Source: a virus. From it: a DNA stretch of 30,934 nt. Made by a program: the position numbers and the translations under genes. Positions 18,195 through 24,369 of the stretch are shown here, piece after piece. A model generated the notes under the pieces. The model was not told the DNA's origin and ran no database searches. It saw only the letters and a program-made list of their open reading frames with translations. The stretch spans positions 1-30,934 of the IMG/VR virus record IMGVR_UViG_3300020439_000044, one strand, 5' to 3'. The number at the start of each line of letters is the position of its first letter. Position 1 is the first letter of the stretch.

Positions 18195-19968
18195 CTGGTT
18201 CTCCTTGTGGTGGTCCTTGACCTATAGCACCTAATACTTGTTCTATACCTGGCAATCCACCACCTGGACCTGCAGGTATCTGTGGTCCACCTTGACCAAG
18301 TAATGCTAACTCTTCTTCGCTAGGTTCTTCACCTTCTGCTGTATAAAACTTATCTAGTATCTCTGACATCTTTTGTGGATTTTTTCTTATCTCTATAGCA
18401 GCAATAGTTGCTTTAGGATTACCTTGTGCAGCTTGTGACATAAGAGATTCAAACAATACTGTTTCTGCTTTTTCTGCATTTATACGTTGTTGTATCTTAG
18501 TAATGTTATCTAATCCATCCATGTTTTCTTGTAGTGTCTGTGTATCAATAATGCCTTGTTGTTTTAATTGCAACCCTGTAATAATTTTCTGTGGCTCATC
18601 AAAACCTGCCATTACGCCATATACTCTTCTTGTTTCATAAACTTCTGATATGTCAGATGATGGTGTATAAGATTCTTTGTAAGATGTTCCTTTGTGCCTA
18701 CCTGCAATAGGTTTACGTTTATTAGGAAACATAACCTCATCATATTCTAATCTTTTAGCATCTAACTCTTGTAATGCTTCTTTAAGAACTGTTTGATATT
18801 CTCTTACATGCAGTGATGCAGATTGTCCTAGTTCTTCTAAACCTCTACCAGTAACAAATGCATTAGGAGATTGTCCATCATCAGACACAGGATATGCAGC
18901 ACCAAGTCGCAGGTGTCTTTCAAGTCTATCTACTTGTTGAAATAATTGGTATGGTAGATTATTGACTGGCTTAGACACTTGCGAACCAGGTGTTAAATAG
19001 TTAACAGCAAATCTGCCTTTTCTATATTTTCCTGATTCTATCTCTCCAACAATGTTTGTTTCTGTAAACACTGCATCTTCCATAGCAATAGTTCCAAGAA
19101 TGTTAATCTTTGCCATGTTTGCCATAAGACCTGTAATGTGTTGAAACTGTGATTGCATTTGGTCAAACGCATATCTTTTAGCTATAACAAAACAAGGTCC
19201 TGACTTTAATACGTTAGGCATAAAATCTATTATCTTTTTGTTTTCAGGTAGGAATACATAAGTTCCTTCTTCATCTTTATACTCAACTACAACTTTGCCA
19301 TGTCCTGTAGAGTTAGCCCATCCACCTGCTCTATCTGTACTATCCATAAGTGCAGAGTATGGGTTTTGAAATCCATTATTGTTTTCTTCTTTTTGAAATA
19401 TGTACTGTTTAGCTTCAGGATATTGTTCTGCCAATATTGTATGTGGCACTCTACGAATTATCGCTAATTCTTTAGGTTGTTGGTCGTTACCAAATATTCC
19501 AGGGTAACAACTAAATGGGTCTTGTAGTTCAGCATAAGGATAAGCGTTTCCATCTTTATCTCTTTTGTGTCCTATAGTCCATACTATAAATCCATAACCA
19601 GGTAACCATCTTGCAGCTTGTGGTAACTGCATGTGTAATTTTTGAAACTTGTCATATGATGTAACTATCCTTTCTATTTTTTCTGATTTTTTTCTAGCTC
19701 TTTCGCTATCTTTTTCATTTATAATATCAACTTTTAAATCAGGACTTCTACCTAGTTTTTGTGCAAATCTTTCTAGTGCTGTTAAAAATAAGTTAGGTGC
19801 AGGTAGTTCGTGATATTCTACATTAACTGAATTACCAAGAAGTGCTTTTACTGCAGCTTCACCACCATTCATAATGTCACGAATCCTAGACCTATCAATC
19901 ATTTGTTCTTGATTAATTACTCTTAGGTAATCTATCTTGTCGTATAACTTTTCGCTATCTAAAGGCAT
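18187..19968 (-). CDS. Portal protein
   Basis: A 593-aa protein immediately downstream of the terminase gene with GGAGTTAA before the ATG. Portals form the dodecameric vertex through which DNA is packaged by terminase and leaves the head. Supporting features: typical length; an N-terminal helical region (YLRVINQEQMIDRSRIRDIM) followed by beta-rich segments with conserved aromatic/Gly turns (RWLPGYGFIVWTIGHKRDKD, AELQDPFSCYPGIFGN); a long helical clip/stem region near 310-420; and a disordered Gly/Pro-rich C-terminus. Order terminase-portal is standard. The exact portal family cannot be named by eye. Confidence 0.8.
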   Translation of the reverse strand: MPLDSEKLYDKIDYLRVINQEQMIDRSRIRDIMNGGEAAVKALLGNSVNVEYHELPAPNLFLTALERFAQKLGRSPDLKVDIINEKDSERARKKSEKIERIVTSYDKFQKLHMQLPQAARWLPGYGFIVWTIGHKRDKDGNAYPYAELQDPFSCYPGIFGNDQQPKELAIIRRVPHTILAEQYPEAKQYIFQKEENNNGFQNPYSALMDSTDRAGGWANSTGHGKVVVEYKDEEGTYVFLPENKKIIDFMPNVLKSGPCFVIAKRYAFDQMQSQFQHITGLMANMAKINILGTIAMEDAVFTETNIVGEIESGKYRKGRFAVNYLTPGSQVSKPVNNLPYQLFQQVDRLERHLRLGAAYPVSDDGQSPNAFVTGRGLEELGQSASLHVREYQTVLKEALQELDAKRLEYDEVMFPNKRKPIAGRHKGTSYKESYTPSSDISEVYETRRVYGVMAGFDEPQKIITGLQLKQQGIIDTQTLQENMDGLDNITKIQQRINAEKAETVLFESLMSQAAQGNPKATIAAIEIRKNPQKMSEILDKFYTAEGEEPSEEELALLGQGGPQIPAGPGGGLPGIEQVLGAIGQGPPQGEPVA

Positions 19969-21897
19969 TTAACTCCAATTATCTAAATCCATACTACTAG
20001 GTTCGTACCCCTCAAAGCTAGGATTATAATCGTACCCTAACTCTGCAAAGCGTTCCTTTTGCATTCTTCTTATGGCTCTCATTGGAAACCAACTAGCCAT
20101 AACTATATCAGTCTTTGTGCCTACGCTCTTGCTTTTATTTTTAGCAGAACTAAAATACACCAACTGACTTGTATATAAGTTTACCTTCTCTTGTGCCTCA
20201 AAGCTAAGATATGGCAAAGAAATATTTTGTTCTTGAAACATTGGTCGCATAGCTGTCACACCATAGAGTGGGTCAAACTTGTTCTTAAATGTTTCGTGTC
20301 CTTCTAAAAATATACCATGTCCTGATGCAAACTCCCTAATACTTTTATCTTGTCGTATTGCTTTCTGAAAACCATTTTCTTCTATAACCCAGTGTGACAA
20401 GTTATACTTCATCCACCATTCTTTTATAATGTCTAATGCTTGTGGAATACCACCACCTAAATTGTTATTCATATCTACCATATGTAATTTATTTTCTATA
20501 GGTTCGTATGCCCACAAGAAAGCTGCTTGATAACCTGTAGATGCAGGGTCTAATCCTGCAATAAGTCTTGTACCATGTGGTATGTGTCCTATGTCACGTT
20601 TTTGGTCACGACACGCTTCTATCTCTACTCTGTCAAACAATGCAAGTCCATCAGGCATAGCAACGTTAAGATAAACCATTTCGTATATAGCTCTACCACC
20701 TGTAGTTTCTGCTGCACGTTTTCTATCCATTAACCATTTGTATGTACGTTTACCTGACCAAAGCATACAATCTACATGTTCATCTTCGTTCCAGTCAGGT
20801 AAGTTACAAGCTGTATCGTGTGCTTCTTCTACTGTTGTAGTCCAAGATTCGTTATCTAATAGGTGTGAATATAAATCATCATAGTGTTGCCTAGAACCAA
20901 TAACCACCATAGCTGTGTGTTCCTCTTTACGACTAGACAATGTTGTTGTCCACCAACTTCTTGTGTTTTCTCTTGATGATGGTTGCATAGTAGAGTTGTG
21001 GTCCTCAATGTCATCAGCAATAATTATGTCACAGTCACGAGATAGTATCTTACCACCACGACCAATACCAACCATTGTCGGTGACTTAATACCTGTAACT
21101 GTTCTAGTGCCTACAGTAAAACCATTTTGTGACCAAGACTTACCTGTACGTGATGTAGGTTTAAATTTTGCACCAGGTCCACATATTTCTTCTATAAGTA
21201 ATTCGTTACTTTCTAGTTGGTCAAGTACAGAACCTATTGCATTCTTTGCAATCTCTTCATTACCACCAACCCACAAAATACGTATGTTAGGATTTTTACA
21301 AATAAGCCACACAGCAAAATGTATTAACAAATCTGTTTTGCCATGTCTAGGTGGTGATAATATCATGTGCTGTCCACCATTGTCTATAGCATCCATAATT
21401 TGTTCTATCCACTGTTTGTGAAATTTAGGTGTTTCGTATGCTACACCTTGTTCTGTTTGAAAATATCTTTGTCTAAAATCATCAAAATCTACTAATGTTT
21501 TTTCTGCTACTTGTGGTAATGACCACTCATCTTGTTCTGCTTTTGTTTTTAAATCTTCTACATATGCAGAGTACGCCATAGATACTGCACCTTGTGTTGT
21601 GCCTAATACTTCTGCTACTTCTGTTATTGTAATTTTTTCTGTGTATATATCTGCAGCTAAACCTGATTCTACAATGTCGTTATAGACCTGACCTCTACGT
21701 GACTGTACATTAGTTTTTTTGCTAGGTATTTCAAGTACATCATCTTCTTGTGACCATTCTTTACCTGCTTTTCTAGCACGTTTTTTCTGCATATTAATTC
21801 TGTTGTAACAACGTTTACTACAGTATTTTTTTGCTCTAGGTGGAAGTGGTCTATGACAACCTGCTGCATAACAAAGTTTTTTATTTGTTGTATCCAT
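19969..21897 (-). CDS. terL: Terminase large subunit with N-terminal zinc finger and HTH
   Basis: The DNA-packaging motor ATPase/nuclease. With the ATG at 21897 (642 aa; AGAG four bases upstream) the order is as follows. A Cys4 zinc finger has C9, C14, C26 and C30. A helix-turn-helix of small-terminase or sigma-like type lies at ~88-110 (ITITEVAEVLGTTQGAVSMA). Walker A is SPPRHGKT (181-188). Walker B is CDIIIADDIED (289-299). The RNase H-like nuclease begins at GLDPASTG (D450), with later acidic motifs. A GTG three bases earlier (21900) is a possible start. The start overlaps a 31-aa zinc-ribbon frame. No separate small terminase gene is seen upstream, so the N-terminal Zn/HTH region may take over DNA recognition; that is inference. 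Confidence 0.9.
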   Translation of the reverse strand: MDTTNKKLCYAAGCHRPLPPRAKKYCSKRCYNRINMQKKRARKAGKEWSQEDDVLEIPSKKTNVQSRRGQVYNDIVESGLAADIYTEKITITEVAEVLGTTQGAVSMAYSAYVEDLKTKAEQDEWSLPQVAEKTLVDFDDFRQRYFQTEQGVAYETPKFHKQWIEQIMDAIDNGGQHMILSPPRHGKTDLLIHFAVWLICKNPNIRILWVGGNEEIAKNAIGSVLDQLESNELLIEEICGPGAKFKPTSRTGKSWSQNGFTVGTRTVTGIKSPTMVGIGRGGKILSRDCDIIIADDIEDHNSTMQPSSRENTRSWWTTTLSSRKEEHTAMVVIGSRQHYDDLYSHLLDNESWTTTVEEAHDTACNLPDWNEDEHVDCMLWSGKRTYKWLMDRKRAAETTGGRAIYEMVYLNVAMPDGLALFDRVEIEACRDQKRDIGHIPHGTRLIAGLDPASTGYQAAFLWAYEPIENKLHMVDMNNNLGGGIPQALDIIKEWWMKYNLSHWVIEENGFQKAIRQDKSIREFASGHGIFLEGHETFKNKFDPLYGVTAMRPMFQEQNISLPYLSFEAQEKVNLYTSQLVYFSSAKNKSKSVGTKTDIVMASWFPMRAIRRMQKERFAELGYDYNPSFEGYEPSSMDLDNWS

Positions 21898-21976
21898 CAC
21901 ACTCTTTGTTTTTGCACTTCATTTCATCCTTTGGTCTTAATACCACCCCACACTTAGGACATGGTATGTCTATCAA
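21881..21976 (-). CDS. 31-aa zinc-ribbon peptide overlapping terL start
   Basis: A frame of 31 codons beginning with TTG at 21976 and ending in TAA inside terL. The product (M)IDIPCPKCGVVLRP plus CKNKEC near the end holds two Cys pairs (C6/C9 and C21/C26), enough for a minimal zinc ribbon. It starts three bases before the stop of the 49-aa gene ends and overlaps terL by 17 bases, so it fills a gap in a densely coupled operon. The Shine-Dalgarno is weak (AAGAAA). Function unknown; nucleic-acid binding or a terminase accessory is plausible. Confidence 0.45.
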   Translation of the reverse strand: MIDIPCPKCGVVLRPKDEMKCKNKECDGYNK

Positions 21977-21978
21977 AA

Positions 21979-22128
21979 CTATTTCTTTTTTTTAGGTTTC
22001 CACCCACGCTTCATTTCAGCGTATGCTTTTTTAGAAATAGTAGAATTTTTTTTAGACCTAGATTTACCTTGGACTTTTCTTCTATGTATGTTTCCTACTA
22101 AGCTATTTTTACCTGAACCATGTGGCAT
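21979..22128 (-). CDS. 49-aa basic protein
   Basis: ATG at 22128 with a strong AAGGAG seven bases upstream; 49 codons. The product starts MPHGSGKNSLVGNIHRRKVQ and is extremely rich in Lys/Arg, ending in a poly-Lys tail, with little hydrophobic core. Such peptides usually bind DNA, RNA or acidic proteins. Similar tiny basic genes precede it in the same operon just before terminase. No family is recognised with certainty. Confidence 0.65.
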   Translation of the reverse strand: MPHGSGKNSLVGNIHRRKVQGKSRSKKNSTISKKAYAEMKRGWKPKKKK

Positions 22129-22137
22129 AATATCTCC

Positions 22138-22395
22138 TTACCACATCTTGCAAGACCAATATCTTGCAGATGTTTTGTCTGTTGCTGTATCGCATTTATG
22201 CCTTGCACGAAATGATTTACGTGCTGCAGCATTATCTTTTCTAATTTCCATGTTAGGGTCACCGAACATAACTTTCTTTACTTTGTCGCCATCCTTAACA
22301 TAGACCTTAAACTTTTTACGACCATGACCAGGTTCACCTTTACTAATCCTAGAAGGTTTATTAAGTGTGACTGATTTACCCTGGTACGTTGCCAT
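22138..22395 (-). CDS. Conserved 85-aa phage protein (DUF5754-like), unknown
   Basis: 85 residues. The N-terminal half is basic with a GRKKFKVYVKDGDKVKKVMF beta-hairpin-like segment. The C-terminal half carries the pattern MEIRKDNAAARKSFRARHKC (49-68) and RYWSCKMW at the end, with conserved Cys68 and Cys82. I recognise this C-terminal pattern from a widespread family in marine phages and large viruses, recalled as DUF5754; the function is unknown to me. Its ATG overlaps the stop of the 44-aa gene (TAATG). Position before terminase suggests a late or packaging-linked role. Confidence 0.7.
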   Translation of the reverse strand: MATYQGKSVTLNKPSRISKGEPGHGRKKFKVYVKDGDKVKKVMFGDPNMEIRKDNAAARKSFRARHKCDTATDKTSARYWSCKMW

Positions 22396-22529
22396 TACAT
22401 TCTCTTTGGTTTTCTTTTATATAATTTTTTACTACTAGCTGTATGCTTTGCACCACTATGTACAGTGCCATCAGACATCTTGTGTGTCTTGCCTTTATAT
22501 ACTTTACCTGATGCAGTGTAGTAAGCCAT
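22395..22529 (-). CDS. 44-aa basic protein
   Basis: ATG at 22529 overlapping the stop of the 40-aa gene (TAATG) and ending in TAATG with the 85-aa gene. The product MAYYTASGKVYKGKTHKMSD continues His/Lys/Gly-rich with a basic tail KLYKRKPKRM. Only a weak purine-rich ribosome-binding site is present, so translation is likely coupled. No domain is recognised. It looks like the small basic proteins common near phage terminase genes. Confidence 0.6.
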   Translation of the reverse strand: MAYYTASGKVYKGKTHKMSDGTVHSGAKHTASSKKLYKRKPKRM

Positions 22530-22651
22530 TAAAGTTTTTTTCTTCTTTTACTATCTCTTAGCTTTTTTAAATCTGCAGCAGTTATCTTATTAAAAGGTGG
22601 TGCAACAGCAGCTAACTTTTTTTGTTTAGGTGAGTAGTCTTTGTAAGGCAT
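22529..22651 (-). CDS. 40-aa basic protein, MPYKDYSPKQKK type
   Basis: ATG at 22651 overlapping the TAA of the 20-aa frame; 40 codons. The N-terminus MPYKDYSPKQKKLAAVAPP and middle KITAADLKKLR form a compact pattern that I recall from many uncultured marine phage genomes, where it is uncharacterised. It is Lys-rich with a short amphipathic helix (24-35). Probably a small nucleic-acid or virion-associated protein; no function can be assigned. Confidence 0.65.
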   Translation of the reverse strand: MPYKDYSPKQKKLAAVAPPFNKITAADLKKLRDSKRRKKL

Positions 22652-22713
22652 TAGTAACCTTTCTTTTTCCTACGACCTTTTACTGATTTTTTCTTTTTGT
22701 ACATTTTTTTCAT
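22651..22713 (-). CDS. Possible 20-aa poly-basic peptide, leaderless start
   Basis: A frame of 20 codons from the ATG at 22713, composed almost only of Lys, Arg, Gly, Tyr and Met, ending TAATG with the next gene. It has no Shine-Dalgarno, but an extended -10 element lies so close that transcription would begin at or next to the ATG. It could be a real leaderless gene or merely a coupled leader for the 40-aa gene. Short length keeps confidence low. Confidence 0.4.
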   Translation of the reverse strand: MKKMYKKKKSVKGRRKKKGY

Positions 22714-22719
22714 AGCATC

Positions 22720-22728
22720 ACTATAACA
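22720..22728 (-). promoter_or_regulatory. Extended -10 promoter of the small-protein/terminase operon
   Basis: On the minus strand the sequence reads TGTTATAGT (TG-n-TATAGT), five of six matches to the consensus -10 with the TGn extension. No good -35 is seen; the region 15-20 bp upstream is instead the hairpin at 22733-22750. The predicted start falls about at the ATG at 22713. Confidence 0.45.
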
Positions 22729-22729
22729 C

Positions 22730-22750
22730 AAAACTGCACCGAAGTGCAGT
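22730..22750 (-). terminator. C(UUCG)G hairpin with short U-tract
   Basis: On the minus strand ACTGCAC-TTCG-GTGCAGT forms a 7-bp stem closed by the very stable C(UUCG)G tetraloop, followed by TTT then GTGTT. It would stop or slow transcripts arriving from the right before the late operon, or serve as an mRNA processing point. The U-tract is short, so termination strength is uncertain. Confidence 0.5.
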
Positions 22751-22845
22751 CTTGCTGTACAGTGTCCAAACTGTTATGAAAGAAAATGAATTACACAAAT
22801 CACCTGACTACAAAGTCTTATATGATTAAGCATATTTCTTTTCTA

Positions 22846-22886
22846 ATCGTGTACCCCTACACGATACCTAAGACTTTCTTAGGTAT
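22846..22886. other. Two abutting perfect hairpins
   Basis: ATCGTGTA-CCCC-TACACGAT (22846-22865, 8-bp stem) is followed at once by ATACCTAAG-ACTTT-CTTAGGTAT (22864-22886, 9-bp stem); they share two bases. Neither is followed by a U-tract. Such back-to-back stems suggest a structured RNA or protein-binding DNA rather than terminators. Confidence 0.6.
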
Positions 22887-22960
22887 GTGTAGTATAGCTG
22901 TTCCCCCCCATAACTAGCTGTGCGTAAAAAAATTTTTTTTGTATTTAGGTATTGTCTATA

Positions 22961-22995
22961 CAGCTCACCCTCTATTGCTAGAGGGATGTTGCTGT
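22961..22995 (+). other. Nested hairpin upstream of a strong Shine-Dalgarno
   Basis: Outer ACAGC/GCTGT (about 22960-22964 and 22991-22995) and inner CCCTCTA-TTGC-TAGAGGG (22968-22985). The CCCTC arm is complementary to GAGGG in its partner arm, and a related GGAGGG lies at 23006-23011, so an alternative pairing that masks that ribosome-binding site is possible. Confidence 0.5.
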
Positions 22996-23014
22996 CAATC
23001 AGAAAGGAGGGCTA

Positions 23015-23065
23015 ATGAATAAAGAAATCATAAAACCCAATATCACTATATCACATAGTTGCTAG
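23015..23065 (+). CDS. Possible 16-aa leader peptide
   Basis: ATG at 23015 preceded by AAGGAGG (23004-23010), the best Shine-Dalgarno of the region, four bases away. The frame MNKEIIKPNITISHSC ends in TAG after 16 codons. No plus-strand gene follows before the convergent minus genes, so a leader role lacks an obvious target. It overlaps the minus-strand promoter-like element. Confidence 0.3.
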   Translation: MNKEIIKPNITISHSC

Positions 23066-23100
23066 TTAGTGAAACTTGTAATTAAATAATTTATGTGATA
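23045..23100 (-). promoter_or_regulatory. Minus promoter flanked by 9-bp inverted repeat
   Basis: On the minus strand TTCACT (complement of 23068-23073), 17 bp, TATAGT (complement of 23045-23050) with TGA in front, i.e. an extended -10. TATCACATA (23049-23057), overlapping the -10, and TATGTGATA (23092-23100), upstream of the -35, form a perfect 9-bp inverted repeat that could be a pair of operator half-sites. It would drive transcription leftward toward the small-protein/terminase operon. Confidence 0.45.
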
Positions 23101-23353
23101 CAGTAACAAAACAATCAGAGGATTCTTCCTGCTTTTAGAAAAGGATTCTTGATAAAAACATCAATAAAGTGGACTAGCAGGACCATGGTAACTGGGGTCA
23201 AAGCCCATTATTCCACATTGAATTATTAGCTACTAAACAGAATAGCACTCGGTTGGGATGGGAGTGGCACAGGGTTAGCTGTACTCTCTATGTTTACTTT
23301 ACTTGACTAACACTAACTTAAAAAAAACACTTTACTAGCTATTATGGTACACC

Positions 23354-23383
23354 ACTATATATAGTACCACTACATCTAGTACC
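23354..23383. repeat. Tandem 15-bp repeats (iteron-like)
   Basis: ACTATATATAGTACC (23354-23368) is followed directly by ACTACATCTAGTACC (23369-23383). Related copies occur at 23512-23526 (ACTATATGTTGTGTG) and 23543-23559 (ACTACATGTAGTGTACC). The core ACTAYATNTAGT is palindromic or nearly so. Directly repeated, dyad-containing units suit binding of a repressor or replication initiator. Confidence 0.6.
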
Positions 23384-23511
23384 ATACTTAACAGCATATT
23401 TTTAGAGGGTGTACACATATATAAAGCCGCCCCCACATTTAACCCCCCTATGTAAAAGCCCACATAATTCCTGTGTTTTGCGACATAGACCTAACGCATT
23501 ATGTAGCACAT

Positions 23512-23559
23512 ACTATATGTTGTGTGTGTGTTTTGTACGCATACTACATGTAGTGTACC
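23512..23559. repeat. Two further copies of the ACTAYATNTAGT motif
   Basis: CATACTATATGTTGTGT and CATACTACATGTAGTGT, 31 bp apart, differ at two positions. The second contains the 12-bp perfect palindrome ACTACATGTAGT. A GT-rich run (TGTTGTGTGTGTG) lies between them. Confidence 0.5.
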
Positions 23560-23653
23560 CCTTTTGTTTTAATACTGGGGATAGTTAGTTAACTTACATC
23601 ATTGAAGGATTACCTGCTTGTAAAGTGTGAAGGATATACAAACAAACGAAGGA

Positions 23654-23687
23654 CAAAAAGAAAAGACACCTGCAATAAACAAGTGCC
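23654..23687 (-). terminator. Intrinsic terminator of the small minus-strand genes
   Basis: On the minus strand GGCACTTG-TTTATTG-CAGGTGTC forms an 8-bp stem with two G-U pairs (arms 23680-23687 and 23665-23672), followed at once by TTTTCTTTTTG. It lies 23 bases past the stop of the 102-aa gene, the expected place. Confidence 0.75.
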
Positions 23688-23709
23688 TTCCCTTCGGTTA
23701 GTTAGATGA

Positions 23710-24018
23710 TTAAACTGTTACTTCATATTTAGATTTAATCTTGTAATTCTTTTTACGTATCTTATCAATCATCAATTCACTTTCCAATATCCTAATGCTA
23801 TGCTCTGCAATCTGTATATCATTACGTAATACATCTCTGCTACTTTCCATTAAGTTCAATGTATATGCATAGTCTTTGTGTTTGTTCCAACCCTTACTAG
23901 CAATACTGTCATTAATTTCTTGGACTTGCTTTTTGTATCTAGTAATTGTATCTTTCCAACTTTCAATACGTTTTAATTTCCTGTCAATCTGTTCTTGACT
24001 ATGACCTTGCTTACTCAT
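23710..24018 (-). CDS. Coiled-coil protein (102 aa), unknown
   Basis: A 102-aa, very basic and Gln/Ser/Lys-rich protein starting MSKQGHSQEQIDRKLKRIES. Nearly the whole length is predicted by eye to be helical with heptad-like Leu/Ile spacing (KRIESWKDTITRYKKQVQEI, and later IRILESELMI), so it is probably a dimeric coiled coil with a Lys-rich tail. The start is preceded by GAAAGGTTGGTTAG, a sequence shared exactly with the gene at 24148-24306. It is last in a small minus operon and followed by an intrinsic terminator. Function unknown; phage early genes of this sort are often host-interfering proteins. Confidence 0.65.
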   Translation of the reverse strand: MSKQGHSQEQIDRKLKRIESWKDTITRYKKQVQEINDSIASKGWNKHKDYAYTLNLMESSRDVLRNDIQIAEHSIRILESELMIDKIRKKNYKIKSKYEVTV

Positions 24019-24020
24019 TT

Positions 24021-24035
24021 CTAACCAACCTTTCT
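24021..24035 (-). repeat. Duplicated ribosome-binding cassette, copy 1
   Basis: Exact 15-bp repeat; on the minus strand AGAAAGGTTGGTTAG, placed just before the 102-aa gene start. The second copy is at 24307-24321, directly before the 52-aa gene start. Each supplies AAAGG as Shine-Dalgarno. Confidence 0.7.
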
Positions 24036-24155
24036 TTTGTTTTCTTTAATGTATTTTAACTTTTCTTTGTATGTCATTTGGTCCAAGATGTCTATTGCTT
24101 GGTCCAAACTCTCTGCATTAACAACAAAAGTTAGTTTATATGTTCCTTTATTCAT
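24021..24155 (-). CDS. 44-aa protein, unknown
   Basis: ATG at 24155 overlapping the end of the 52-aa gene (8 bases), 44 codons, ending in a TAG that is part of the next gene's ribosome-binding region. The product starts MNKGTYKLTFVVNAESLDQA; a short beta strand then helix (SLDQAIDILDQM) gives a small alpha/beta look. The C-terminus is very basic. Not recognised. Confidence 0.6.
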   Translation of the reverse strand: MNKGTYKLTFVVNAESLDQAIDILDQMTYKEKLKYIKENKRKVG

Positions 24156-24306
24156 ATTCTGGAACATCTAACCCTAGTTGTTCTTGTAGTTTGTCATAAC
24201 TCTTTTGTATCTCTTTAGGAAAGTTTAAGTATTCATTTCCAATATGAGTTATACACTCGCCTAAATTAATATTATATTTAGTATCTAATATTTCGTATAA
24301 TTTCAT
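24148..24306 (-). CDS. 52-aa protein, unknown
   Basis: ATG at 24306 following GAAAGGTTGGTTAG, 52 codons. The product starts MKLYEILDTKYNINLGECIT and is acidic and soluble with one Cys. No domain is recognised. It is coupled to the next gene by an 8-base overlap. Its place in an early-type operon of small proteins suggests host take-over or regulation, which is only inference. Confidence 0.6.
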   Translation of the reverse strand: MKLYEILDTKYNINLGECITHIGNEYLNFPKEIQKSYDKLQEQLGLDVPEYE

Positions 24307-24321
24307 CTAACCAACCTTTCT
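24307..24321 (-). repeat. Duplicated ribosome-binding cassette, copy 2
   Basis: Identical to 24021-24035. The repeat ends immediately before the ATG at 24306, whereas in copy 1 two more bases intervene, so the spacing of AAAGG to the start is about 8 versus 10 bases. Confidence 0.7.
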
Positions 24322-24369
24322 AATTGTTATAACTATCTTACTAGCTTGTAGTTTTATGCAAACTACTAT

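Larger units (their letters stand above)
22754..23653. other. Intergenic region (~900 bp) rich in hairpins and repeats
   Basis: No convincing protein gene on either strand. It contains adjacent perfect hairpins at 22846-22886, a nested hairpin at 22961-22995, a strong Shine-Dalgarno with a 16-codon frame at 23004-23065 and a minus-strand promoter-like element at 23045-23073 with an inverted repeat. An A7T8 tract lies at 22926-22940. There is also a 9-bp direct repeat AGGATTCTT (23119-23127, 23142-23150), long-range complementarity around 23127-23215, and 15-bp tandem repeats at 23354-23383. C-rich runs lie near 23429-23450. The region lies between the late operon and early-type genes, where replication origins or regulatory switches often reside. 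No specific origin type is recognised. Confidence 0.6.

Noticed and set aside
20915-21421. Plus-strand 168-codon frame
   Set aside because: Lies wholly opposite terL, whose Walker motifs are clear; no start signal.
22261-22303. Plus-strand frame at 22088-22303
   Set aside because: Antisense to the 49-aa and 85-aa genes, both with coupled starts and protein-like sequence.
23354-23559. CRISPR array
   Set aside because: Repeats are 15 bp, partly abutting and degenerate, without spacers of constant size or cas genes.
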